DNA of 64,000 nt from Symbiodinium natans (lineage: Eukaryota > Sar > Dinophyceae > Suessiales > Symbiodiniaceae): the NCBI GenBank assembly GCA_905221605.1, contig CAJNDS010002506.1, forward strand, positions 212,501-276,500, read 5' to 3'. Below the pieces are notes generated by a model. It made no database searches and was not told the origin of the DNA. It saw nothing but the letters and a program-made list of their open reading frames with translations. The translations under genes were made by a program, and so were the position numbers. Of the stretch, positions 33,901-43,300 are shown one piece after another. Each line of letters begins with the position of its first letter. Position 1 is the stretch's first letter.

Positions 33901-36900
33901 AACCCTAAACCCTAAACCCTAAACCCTAAACCCTAAGCCCTGAACCCTGAACCCTAAACCCTAAACCCTAAACCCTTTCATCCTTGGCCTTGCCCTTGCA
34001 GCTCCTCCAGAAGCTGATCAAGGAGAACGATGCAGACCACTCGGGGACAATCAACATGATGGAGGCACATCGGTGGCTGTCAAAGTTACGATCCCTTTTT
34101 GGGGCACCCTAAACAGTAGGTGCCGTTTGAGAAGGGGGAACCAAAAAGGGACCCAAATAACGACAACCACCCACATGACATGGTTGGGGAGCCAGGAACA
34201 ACATCAAGCTTTCCCTTGTCCCTCTTTCCGTTTACTGGATCAACGGTCAGACTATCAGAAACCCCACAGCCAGACATGAACTTTAGAGTTAATTGTCTGC
34301 TGAGGGCTTGAGACAAACGACCTCCTATCTGTTGGTCTATTTGCTTGTAGTGCAGCTCTGCAAGGAAACAAATTTCTCATTGCCTGCCTCCAGGGCGGAA
34401 CACATAGTAGGGAACACACAGTAGCAACTAAGTCTGAATCTAGCAGCTTCTTAAAGCCCAGTTTTGAAGCAACCGTAGGTCGACCTTATTTAGGCCCATA
34501 CCAAAGACACGATGGATTCCTCAATTTGTTTTCTTGTAGTGTAGTACTGGCAGAAAAGTAAAGAACCGATGGCCCCCGTCCTGGACGGAAAGAAAGAAAA
34601 GTCAATTGAATCTGGAGCTTAGTTTCTTGTGAATGGCCTGTCGCCACAATTTGATCAGCATTTTCTTTTCAATACTCAGCATTTCCAGTATTTACCTGAA
34701 CAACTTCAGACTGATCTATTTCCTTTCAGCAGCTGGGACTGCAATGCTGAACAAGCCCCCCCAAACGGCAATCATCTTGACAGCGAATGTTTTTGAGCTG
34801 ATGCAGGTGGTGCCCGTATTGAAGGACTTGGGCTACGTGGTGCGCTCGGCTCGTGCGAGTCGAAGCTCGAAGATGAGCCCTGAACAGGCATGGGCCTTGC
34901 AGCCTTGGTTCCCATGTGCTGAGGAGATGTGGGACATCTCGGCCATCCACGAGGCAATGCTTTGAAACGAACTCGTGGCTTGCTGGGTTCAATATGCGGT
35001 TATGCGATGTCGAGCTACCACGATGGCATCAAAGCTGTTCCGTTGAAAAGCCTGGCTGCGCTCGTGGCAGGCTGCAGAGGAATGTGGTGTGGCCACCATC
35101 GAGACGCAACCTCATCTGTAGTCATTCAACTGACGCTGCGCACTGTGTGTTCTAAACGCGCGTGTTCATGTGTTGCCTGATTGCCCAACATACGTTGCAG
35201 CCATAGCAGCGGGAGTGGAAGCAACAAGCACGAAGCAAAGCAGCCGAGAACCACCTACTTTAACTTTGCAGGTTTGCAAACTTCGGCCGAGGTGTTCTTT
35301 CATTGGTTCAGCATCCAGAGCTTGCTTTCTTTCTGTCGCGAGGTATTGTGCTTTGTGTTAGATTGACGTAGCAGTAAGGAATTCTGAGTTCATCATGCAT
35401 CCAACGCAGCTTCGCAAAACCCCAATCCTGCACCAAGGATGGATCTGAGTGCAATGTGGCGGCTCCTGCTCACGTACCGCCAGCGAGAGGCCGAACCCGC
35501 CTGCTTGGGATTTGGGGGAGTGGAGGAGGAGGAGGAGGAGGAGAGGAGGAGGAGGAGGAGGAGGAGGAGGAGGAGGAGGTGCTGCTGCTCAGCAAATCAG
35601 GCTGGTTGGCCAGCTCTTGTTGTGAGACAGGTTTGGAGGGTTTCCAGTGATTCCTGAAGCAAGATTGATTCGTCAAAGTGGCTCGTAGGCAAGTTCGTGC
35701 GTCGTTGTTGAGCATTTTGGCCAACGCACAGTTGCACAATTGTTTCGTTTACCCTGCAGCTTTGTGTTTGTCAGCAGCGTCATCTACATCAGTGGAAGCA
35801 GCATCCGGATCGGCATCGCCATCACCAACAACAAAATCACCACCGCCACCATCACGATCATCACCATCATCACCATCATCATCATCATCATCATCATCAG
35901 CATCGTCAATAGTTGCATGTGTCATGTGCACCTTCATTGTGTCCAGCATCGTTATCATCGGTTTCATCATCAGGGGCCCAGTTTAATGCACCAAGACGGT
36001 GTCTTGCCAAGTCCGCATGCTTCATTAGGATCATTCCCATTCCCCTTATTTTCTGCATGATTCTGGCCTGCGGCTTTGCCACTGTCAGAAACATTCGCAT
36101 CTTTAGACCTGGAAGCCGGCTATCGCGCGCAGATGTTCTACTGGTATCATGCTGCTGGTTATGTAGTCTCATCAGAATCATCAGCTCAGTATAGTCAACA
36201 GCGTGAAAATCTTCATCGTCATGCAGTCAGCATCATCATCGTTGCCATCCTCAGTTTCACCGTTTTTGGGAAGGTAGGGTAGGGCTTGAGGAGGCGTCGG
36301 GTTTCACATGGTTTCATGAATTATGGTAGGCTTTAGGGGTAGGGTTCAGGTTTGGGGGTTTAGGGTGGAGTTCAAGCAGAGTTTAGGTGGGCTTAGGGCT
36401 TAAATGTTTAAGTCGGGTTTAGGTGTCTCAAATAAATTTGTGGGCTTGTGGTGGAGAAGGACGTTAAGCCCCCCAAGCCCTAAATCCTAAACCCTATAAC
36501 CCTACAACTACCCTAAACCCTAAACCCTTTACCCCAAACCCCAAACCCTAAACCCTAAACCCTTTACCCCAAACCCGAAACCCTAAACCCTGAACCCTAA
36601 ACCCCGAACCCTGGGGTGAGTGGACCTCGAGCCCTGTGGGAAGGGCTTCTGCAATGTGGACCTCGACCAAGTCGATGCATCCTTCAGCAAGCAAGACAAG
36701 GATCCATGCAGCCTTGTGAGGGTTTGGGGTTTAGGGTTTAGGGTTTAGAGTTTGGGGTGTAGGGTTTGGGGGTTCGGATTTGGGGTTTAGGGTGTAGGCT
36801 GTTTGGGTTTGGGCCTTCCAGCCCGAGCAGAACCATCCCTAGGAAGCCAATATGAAAGATGGGTCTAGTTTGGGATCTTTGCCAATCCCCGAGCTCATCG

Positions 36901-37977
36901 AAAACGTCCTCGCAACTCGCGGGACGGAAAAAGGCCGGCGAATCTGCCCTTAACGGTTTGCTGAAACCCTAAACCCTAAACCCTAAGCCCTAAACCCTAA
37001 ACCATAAACCCTAAACCCTAAACCCTAAAATCCTTGCTGTGTGCTGGCAAGGAGCTCACCGGCCAGCTCCCTGCACTCGAGGAGGGGAGCCTGTAACGTG
37101 TTGGGAGGTACCTTTCTAGTTTAGGGTTTAGGGTTTAGGGTTTAGGGTTTAGGGTTAGGTTCGGCTCGCATGGCTACATGCTTAGTTTCTCGGTCCTTAG
37201 GTGCCCGCCGACGTCCGCAGCTTCGAGTTGAAGGGAGGGTTTTTTTAGCCAGGCCACTCGGGCTTTGCGGGAGCTGGGCTTCACGGCCGGCTTTCACGTC
37301 ATGCACAGCGTCCTCAACAAGGCCGGACCTAGAAGGAAAAGCGGAAAATCGGATAAAGGAGCTCCCCAGTTCTTTCAGGACGTGTTAGTGGATGGAATCA
37401 TTGCATGAGGTTCGTGGGTAGACTGCTAGGTGGGCGTGCAGATGGGGGCTGTTCCAAACTAGGGCCTCCTGAGAGGCAACTCTGTAGCAAGACCAGGAAG
37501 CGAGCGGTGTAGACGGAGCTTGGGAAAGACGATCGATATCGAAGCAATAAATGGATGTTGTAAACCTCCCTTCTTTCGGGTTTATATAATTAAAACAGAC
37601 ATTATAGCCGTTGAAAGGGGGTGGGTATGTGAAAGACCGGCGAAAGATACCGCGAAAAATGCACGTTTGGCAAAAGTTCTGACGCTATATGCTCTGTGGT
37701 TGCTCTTGTTTTCCTGTTGTGGGTAGCAGCTCCAACGTTGCTGGATCCGAGGCTTTTGTTTTTTGTTTCCGGGGATTTTTCGCAGAAGGTGCCGCGAAAG
37801 TCTGGAGAAAGAATCCGCAAAAGTGCGGGTAGCTTTTGAAGGTCCCTGCTCATGGACATACAGACAGCATTCGACCAGTAGTGGTTGGCGGATGGCGCAC
37901 AAGCCCGTAAGCCCCCTCAGCAAGGGTCACGGAACTTGCAGGTGGATGTCGATGACACGGGCACTCTTGACAAGCCG
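30153..37977 (+). CDS. EF-hand multi-exon gene 1 (overall extent)
   Basis: A plus-strand gene split into at least 17 micro-exons of 36-93 bp, each encoding half or one EF-hand or the linker carrying an LxxLG(F/Y) motif. EF-hand loops bind calcium; such multi-EF proteins are abundant in dinoflagellates, and several loops here lack standard ligands, so some sites may not bind. Exons join in phase 0 in most places checked (30,485/30,866; 31,662/31,787; 32,870/32,936; 33,482/33,541; 33,600/33,754; 33,840/34,002; 37,321/37,942). Donors are GT or GC, and most exons begin with G after AG. Introns hold telomere-like arrays and foldback elements. True start and end are not visible; stretches between known exons may hide more. 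Individual exons are given separately. Confidence 0.7.
30203..30374 (+). repeat. Intronic telomere-like array (TTTAGGG)n
   Basis: Fills most of the intron between exons a and b; the donor GTAGGG runs straight into the first unit. Confidence 0.95.
30595..30853 (-). repeat. Intronic 8-bp telomere-variant array (CCTAAACA, then CCTAAGCT/CCTAAACT)
   Basis: About 30 octamer units: CCTAAACA (30,617-30,690), CCTAAGCT, then CCTAAACT with occasional CCCTAAA. The register is 8 bp rather than the 7 bp of the neighbouring arrays. It ends about 13 bp before the next acceptor. Confidence 0.9.
30957..31122 (+). repeat. Intronic telomere-like array (TTTAGGG)n
   Basis: Over 20 units with GGGTTTTAGGGG variants, starting right at the end of exon c. 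Confidence 0.95.
31578..31850 (+). CDS. EF-hand gene 1, exons 31,578-31,662 and 31,787-about 31,850
   Basis: Exon d (after GATCTAG) reads AILSAISEVDEIFNQISPQY then NTIEIDAL, and stops at GCCTAA, a GC donor. Exon e (after ATCTGAG) reads DFIAFIKRYATYRDEAESQ. Joined, the pair gives a degenerate EF-hand: loop-like N-Q-I-S-P-Q-Y-N-T-I-E-I and the helix DFIAFIKRY. Several calcium ligands are missing, so calcium binding is doubtful here. Confidence 0.65.
32155..32258. mobile_element. Foldback MITE family D, copy 1
   Basis: Perfect 22-bp terminal inverted repeats, beginning GGAGGTTCATGGGTAGTTCT on the left, with the interior also partly self-complementary. It ends three bases before the AAG that precedes the next exon. 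No clear target duplication. Confidence 0.85.
32262..32331 (+). CDS. EF-hand gene 1, exon with canonical loop start
   Basis: Reads SVSSLEAYAAAFANCDGDGS and continues GL to a GTAGAG donor. The loop D-G-D-G-S-G-L is the most canonical EF-hand start in this gene and should bind calcium if completed by the next exon, which was not identified. The preceding MITE abuts its acceptor. Confidence 0.6.
32835..33105 (+). CDS. EF-hand gene 1, exons 32,835-32,870; 32,936-about 32,975; 33,067-33,105
   Basis: The first exon (after GAGCAG) reads VIDEVDKDRQRA and ends at GTAGGT. A 65-bp intron ends GCCAGCAG and the next exon reads MKWPEFELPSLTE, completing a loop D-K-D-R-Q-R-A-M-K-W-P-E. The third (after CCTCCAG) reads DRGGTLDIDEFKE and ends at GTTCGC; D-R-G-G-T-L-D-I-D-E-F is a good second half of a calcium loop. 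Confidence 0.65.
33423..34064 (+). CDS. EF-hand gene 1, exons 33,423-33,482; 33,541-33,600; 33,754-33,840; 34,002-34,064
   Basis: Four consecutive exons in phase 0. First: EFVGIFERHDRDETAELDSK, donor GCCTGC. Second: EFQTILNWLGFCWPAERTQK, donor GTGCTG; the two are exactly 60 bp each. Third: SEVDHEDNGKLNQRQYLQCM then RRVRESELE, donor GCGTCC. Fourth: LLQKLIKENDADHSGTINMM then E, donor GCACAT. Loops D-R-D-E-T-A-E-L, D-H-E-D-N-G-K-L and D-A-D-H-S-G-T-I fit EF-hands, the last one well. This is the best-supported part of the gene. Confidence 0.75.
33896..33975 (-). repeat. Intronic telomere-like array (CCCTAAA)n
   Basis: About 10 units inside the intron between exons 33,754-33,840 and 34,002-34,064; acceptor TTGCCCTTGCAG follows 26 bp later. 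Confidence 0.95.
34072..34171. mobile_element. Foldback MITE family C, copy 3
   Basis: Left end GGTGGCTGTCAAAGTTACGA then TCCCTTTTTGG, right end CCAAAAAGGGACCC then CGACAACCACC. It begins 7 bp after the GC donor at 34,065, so it forms the 5' part of that intron. Confidence 0.65.
34807..34887 (+). CDS. EF-hand gene 1, linker exon
   Basis: After GATGCAG it reads VVPVLKDLGYVVRSARASRS then SKMSPEQ, exactly 27 codons, and ends at GCATGG (GC donor). The LKDLGY motif matches the LxxLGF linkers of the neighbouring modules. Confidence 0.6.
35519..35579. repeat. (GGA)n microsatellite
   Basis: GGAGGAGGA tract. Open frames across it (poly-Glu, poly-Arg, poly-Ser) on both strands are low-complexity readings. 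Confidence 0.9.
35835..35905. repeat. (ATC)n microsatellite
   Basis: CATCATCAT tract, with further CATC-rich sequence at about 35,950 and 36,165-36,240. Poly-Ile, Ser or Asp frames are artefacts. Confidence 0.9.
36475..36615 (-). repeat. Telomere-like array, decayed (CCCTAAA)n
   Basis: CCCTAAA, CCCCAAA and CCCTGAA units with interruptions, ending about 30 bp before the next exon. A decayed TTTAGGG run follows that exon at about 36,722-36,800. Confidence 0.85.
36644..37321 (+). CDS. EF-hand gene 1, exons 36,644-36,715; 37,052-about 37,081; 37,253-37,321
   Basis: First exon: GFCNVDLDQVDASFSKQDKD then PCSL, 24 codons, donor GTGAGG. Second (after GGCAAG): ELTGQLPALE, right end uncertain. Third (after AGCCAG): ATRALRELGFTAGFHVMHSV then LNK, 23 codons, donor GCCGGA. 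Joined, the first two give a loop D-K-D-P-C-S-L-E-L, degenerate. The third carries LRELGF. A short candidate exon after CCTTAG at 37,201 (VPADVRSFELKG) may also belong. Confidence 0.6.
36961..37028 (-). repeat. Intronic telomere-like array (CCCTAAA)n
   Basis: About 9 units; a short TTTAGGG run in the opposite orientation follows at 37,120-37,157 in the next intron. Confidence 0.9.
37942..37977 (+). CDS. EF-hand gene 1, last assigned exon
   Basis: After ACTTGCAG it reads VDVDDTGTLDKP, 12 codons, donor-like GTGCCC. It continues in phase from the exon ending SVLNK to give a good loop, D-V-D-D-T-G-T-L-D. Downstream candidates for the C-terminus are 38,464-38,551 (AMADSLSPVAPAAAPVQLQE, then a stop) and 38,950-39,050 (EEPEAAGKVEAPNATPAPRQ, then a stop); neither is proven. 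Confidence 0.6.
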
Positions 37978-38012
37978 GTGCCCGAGAGCAGCGCCGGAGT
38001 TGGGTAGACATG

Positions 38013-38131
38013 TGGCGGTTTCCGACGATCAGGGAACCCTAGTATAGACCCTCCAAATAGTTTGTAGGATTCCCTTAATTATAACAAGGGACCCCTAATG
38101 AGGTACCCCGATTTTCGGAAACACCCACTGT
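38013..38131. mobile_element. Foldback MITE family B, copy 3, with intact target duplication
   Basis: Left TGGCGGTTTCCGACGATCAG, right GATTTTCGGAAACACCCACTGT, imperfect inverted ends. It is flanked by perfect 9-bp direct repeats GTAGACATG (38,004-38,012 and 38,132-38,140). This is the clearest transposition footprint in the window. Confidence 0.85.
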
Positions 38132-38712
38132 GTAGACATGTTGTGATGTTTTTTTCACCGCATCTCTGTCATCTCTGCGCTCAATTGTCGGCTGTACGGC
38201 CAGCGGCCACGGCTCTGCGGTCGATCCGTGTCCATCCGAAATCTGTTTCCGGCCAAGCACGAACAAAAGAGTTCTGTGCCCCGGTGCGGTGCGCGCACCA
38301 TCCTGCACATTGGGGTTTACGGCACCTCGGCTGCATTGAACAGGCCACGTTTTGACCGTTCCGTGACTTCAGAGGGAAGCTCCCCGTCTCCATACCACCT
38401 CCTCAGCTGCTACGCTTGTTCCCTGGGATTTTTAGTGACGACTTTCTGCTACGTGCTGCAGGCCATGGCCGATAGCTTGTCGCCCGTGGCACCTGCCGCG
38501 GCGCCAGTGCAGCTGCAGGAGTCTTCAGAGGGTCAAGAGTGTGCGGCTTAGCGATGCTTATAAGCATCCAGTTAAAGTCGAAGCAGGGCGAAGTGATGGG
38601 GACAGAAGCAGAGGTTGCGCTCTTCATGGTAGGAGAGGGGAGCCGTTTGAAGAAGCCAACTCCCCTCAAGGTGCATCCGACCCTCGAATCCTAAACCAAT
38701 GCAAGCCCTCAC

Positions 38713-38953
38713 CCCTAAACCCTAAACCCTAAACCCTAAACCCTAAACCCTAAACCCTAAACCCTAAACCCTAAACCCTAAACCCTAAACCCTAAACCCT
38801 AAACCCTAAACCCTAAACCCTAAACCCTAAACTCTAAACCCTAAACCCTAAACCCTAAACCCTGAACCCTGAACCCTGAACCCTGAACCCTGAACCCTGA
38901 ACCCTGAACCCTGAACCCTAAACCCTGAACCCTGAACCCTAAACCCTAAACCC
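38713..38953 (-). repeat. Interstitial telomere-like array (CCCTAAA)n with CCCTGAA block
   Basis: About 34 units; clean CCCTAAA to 38,860, CCCTGAA from about 38,862 to 38,940, then CCCTAAA again. Confidence 0.95.
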
Positions 38954-39059
38954 TCGCACTTGAGGAGCCCGAGGCGGCTGGCAAGGTCGAGGCGCCCAAT
39001 GCGACCCCGGCTCCGCGGCAGCCCGGAGTGAAGTTGCTGCTGTGCCTGTGAGGCAAAGA

Positions 39060-39140
39060 GCTGTTTTTCTTTTTTGTTTCTTTTATTTCTTTCATTTTTT
39101 TTGTTTTTTTGTTTCTTTTTTTGGGGTTTTTTTTCCCCCA
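39060..39140 (+). repeat. T-rich low-complexity stretch
   Basis: TTTCTTTT/TTTTTTG runs; phenylalanine-rich open frames across it are artefacts. Confidence 0.8.
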
Positions 39141-39214
39141 CCCTCTGTGTGGGGTTGTTAGATTGTAAACTCAACTCTTCTCCTCGCCCGGAACTCGTCT
39201 CCTCGCCCGGTCTA

Positions 39215-39665
39215 CAGCTCATCCCTGGATTGCCCAACCCCAAAGTGTCCCTGCAGTGCCCAACTCTGGAGTGCCCGCCCAACCCCAGAGTCTCCCTGGA
39301 GTGCCCAGTCCCTGGAGTGCCCAACCCCAGAGTGTCCCCGGAGTGTCCAGCCCCAGAGTCTTCCTGGAGTGCCCAGACCCTGCAGGGATTTTTCACAAAG
39401 GCGACGCAGTTTAACAACCCTCACAAATTAACCGCCCCGCGCAGCGGCCGATTTTCACGGAGTGCCCAGCCCCAGAGTCTCCCTGGAGCCTGGAGTGCCC
39501 AACCCCAGAGTCTCCCTGGAGTGCCCAACCCTACAGTGTCCCCAGACTCCTGGCTTGCCCAACCCCAGAGTCTCCCTGCAGTGCACAACCCCAGAATGTC
39601 CTGCGCCCAGCCCAGAGTGTCCCTGGAGTATCTCTACCAAGACAGGGTGGGGATGTTCGAAGTAA
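39215..39665 (+). repeat. Minisatellite (GAGTGCCCAACCCCAGAGTCTCCCTG) with conserved tail
   Basis: About 14 units of 25-30 bp, interrupted near 39,395-39,455. It is followed by GGTGGGGATGTTCGAAGTAA (39,646-39,665). The same unit and tail occur at 44,808-45,003. A T-run/G-run junction follows at 39,675-39,707. Proline-rich frames here are repeat translations. Confidence 0.85.
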
Positions 39666-40369
39666 TATAGTTTCTTTTTTTTTTTTTTTTTTGGGGGGGG
39701 GGGGGGGTTCAGGGTTTAGGGGTTTAAGGGTTCAGGGTTTAGGGGTTACAGTAGGGTTTAGGGGGAGATTCAACTATCCTAGGGAGGAAGTGTTGAGAGT
39801 TCTTTTCGGTTGCAGACTTGTGGAATGGGGTTGTTGTGATTCCGTGGAAGCTTTTGGATGCCTGTGGATCTATGGGCTTTCGGATGCTGGGGAAGGTCAG
39901 CCCTTCCTTGCGAGAGTTAGGTCGGTCTTCTGCCTTCTGATACTGCATCAGAGTGTCTGAGAAGCCACTCTGAATAATCTGTGAATATTTTTATAGAAGG
40001 TAGAAGTCTTGAGAAGATGCCCCAAGGTGCTTGTGCTTGGCCTCCGCCATCGAAGGCACGTGCCAGGGCTTGCTACCCAAGTTTTAGGGTCATGGCACTT
40101 GCAAAGCAGACCGGCAAGGCATCGATTCGCAACTGGTGCCTGCGTGCATGTTCCAGCTTCAGAAGAACATCATGACCCTCACAGATGTTGTGGCGCAGTC
40201 GCAGTGAGGCTTTTGCCCCATGATTCAATGTCTGATAGGCTCATCCTGGCCTGCACATGAACAACTCTGAACACACCCGTCGGCTGGGTGTGCATGGACT
40301 TGCATCAAGAGTTTGCTGCCTGCTGGATGCTACCGCTCGAAGCGTGCTGACACGCGGCTGTTGCGGCAG

Positions 40370-43300
40370 CTGTCATGGCATCAGCTGAGGCCATCCTGAA
40401 CACAGTTCAAATGGTTCTGACAAACCTGGCAGCTCCTTTCTGGGGCATCCTTGCCGACAGAGGTGCCTTGATGGACCAGAAACTGCTCTGTGCATTCCCT
40501 GCGCGCACCAATGCGCACCTGTGTCCCATAGACTGGTAGGGTGCAGAGTCGCAAGCTCCAGTCCTTGCTTCTCTTGGTCCTGGTTCAACAGACGTGCGGG
40601 AGTTCTGTTCATGTCCCTCCCTTTGAGAAGAGACTTTAAGATTGCAGCAGGCACCTTGAAGAGGAAGCACATCATACTTCTGGGTGCCCTCGGGGAGGGC
40701 CTGGCAGCTTCTTGGCTCTCTCAAGGTAAGAACAAACCGTAGACCCGAAGCGGAAACTTTGAGGGGCTCGGGGGATGACTTCCGAGCGCGAAGGCTGGCT
40801 TGATGTCCATGGTGCCAAACTTTCTGGTCATGGTGATCTTGCGGGGCATGAGCGGGTTCTTCCTTGCGTCCCTCAGGCCGAAGTGCTCGCGTGATGACTA
40901 TTTTTCTATTGTTATTATTCTTGAGTATTATTTTGATTATGTGTATATGCTTCTACACACATATGTGAGTATCTGCACCTACAACATATTCCTCAGAGAG
41001 TTTATGGCTTGATGAGAGGCCCGTTGTGAACGGTATCATCGCAGACATGACGTCGGATGATCGCCGCGGAAAGATGTTCTCACTGGTGCAGAGCTCCCTC
41101 CTCCTTGGCATGTGTGGCACCACACTGACGCTCGGCATGCCTTAAGAGCCCGGCACCTTTTTCTTTTTTTTGACCATTCTTGGCTCCACCACCCTGTGCC
41201 TCGTAGTCGCCCAAACCGGGTTCATGGGACTCATGGTACACCAGGATAGCCGGCAACGTGGCCAACATCGAGTTGGGCAGCCTCCCTGGGTGGCGATTCA
41301 TTTTCCTGCTTGCAGGGTGCACTGCTGCGTGCATCGGCGTGGTGGTGTGCATGCTGATGGAGCCTTGCCCAGGAAAAGAGGAATTCAGGGGTGTTTGTCG
41401 AGGCGAAGGCAACGCATGGGAGCTGACAAGTGCGACGCTCCTGACTTGAGTGAGGCTCAGTGGAATTGAGGCCCGCACTTCAATCCTCTCCCGAGCTCTG
41501 GACCTTACCTTTCAAAGCTGCTAACTCTCCTTGACCCCTTTCCGGAATCTCATCTTCGCCAACAAAGGGTGGGTTCCTGCACTTTGTTTATGATGCAAGT
41601 GCCAAGCCGTCCATACCCTGCCGACTTCTCGGAACCCAGAGCCCCGGACTCCTGGACTCCCCATGCCTTGTCAATCCGCAGAAGATTTCTAGCGCCTGGA
41701 GCTTCACTTTCGACCCGATGCTCATGCTTCTGCTATCTTATGCCCGTTGTATTGCGACTGCCAACGGCTAACGGTAGAGTTTAACGCTGTTAGCGCCAAG
41801 CCCAATGCTGATGATCTGCCACACACTACCCTCCTGCCGTGCCCACATTATTTCGTGTTTTGCTACATGTTTTTGACTGGCTTGCTCTCTCTGCTTTGTA
41901 CAATACTACGCAGCAACACTCTGCGCTATCTACAGCATTATGCAGCCCTATGCTGCTATGCACTCTCTCTTATGCCGCTTATGAGAATTCAGGTGGAGCC
42001 GCCCAAACAGCTGGACAGCTCGGCGGACAAGAAGGGCTGTGAGGCCGTGGTAGAGGAGCTTCGCGCGCTGCTGGGCTTCCTCTGCATCCCCACTTTCTGC
42101 ATCATGGTCGTGAGGCTTGGCAGGATTTAGCGGGTTTAGGGCAGTGGAGGGCTTAGGCTTATGATTTGGCTGAGGTGTGGGGCCGCAGACCGTCAAGTCA
42201 GGAAGAAGTGCTCCTGAAAGCTCATGATCTCGGATGTGCTACTTGTAGGGGTTATTAGGGCTTACGGCCCCCCGGAGAGAACCTGGAAGTCGGATGCGCT
42301 AGGGTGTGGGGTTTTGGGTCAGGGTTTTCGGCTTTTAGGGCTTTGTTGTTTTAAGGTTTAGGCGTTTGGGCTTGAAAGGTTTCAAGGTTTTAGAACCTAC
42401 GTCATGCGATCCTGCTTCGGACACAAAGGATTCTAGTCTAGGGCTTGTGAGGTTTGAGGTCATACAGGTAGAAAGGTCTTTAGGGTTCATGACTTGAAGG
42501 TTTTACGGAGTAGATCGCCGGCCACCCGGCCAAAGGGCCATAGGGGAGGAGTAGAGACCAATACTGAGGCAGGGAATCTTTGGCACGATTCCATGGACTG
42601 CCCCGCGCCTGCAACGTGAAGCCCAACCGTTAGCCCTGCGGCCCCAGAATGTCAAGAGAAGACAAGTGCTATCAGAGGAAGCCCTGACCTCCTAAACACG
42701 AAGCATCCCTAAACCTTAACCCCTAAGCCCTAAACCCCTAAGCCCCAAGCCCTAAACCGTAAACCCTAAACCCTAAACCCTAAACCCTAAACCCTAAGCC
42801 CTAAGCCCTAAGCCCTAAACCCTAAACCCCAAGCCCTGAACCCTAAACCCTAAACCCTAAACCAAATCCTAAACCCTAAACCCTAAACCCTAAACCCTAA
42901 ACCCTAAACCCTAAACCCTAAACCCTAAACCCTAAACCCTAAACCCTAAACCCTAAACCCTAAACCCTAAACCCTAAACCCTAAACCCTAAACCCATCCC
43001 AGGTCATGGGCAACAACCTACTCTTCTTCAAACTCTCTGGCCTCGAGGACTGGCAAGGATCCATCCTGGCCTCCGAGGGTGCCTTGCCGCCTCGAAAACT
43101 ATATTGAATTTTGTATACTTTGGTACTATATCATATTTATCCCATTATAAATATATAGATCTTGATATAGATCTTGATATAGATATAGATATAGACATCC
43201 GTACATCATGTTTTAACTATTTATAACATCTGGCCATTCTGGCCTCATATGCATGCTCATGTATATGTTTATAAAATGTATACGTTATAGTATAGTACAG

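Noticed and set aside
35439-35657. Glu/Arg-rich protein
   Set aside because: Translation of a GGA microsatellite, open on both strands.
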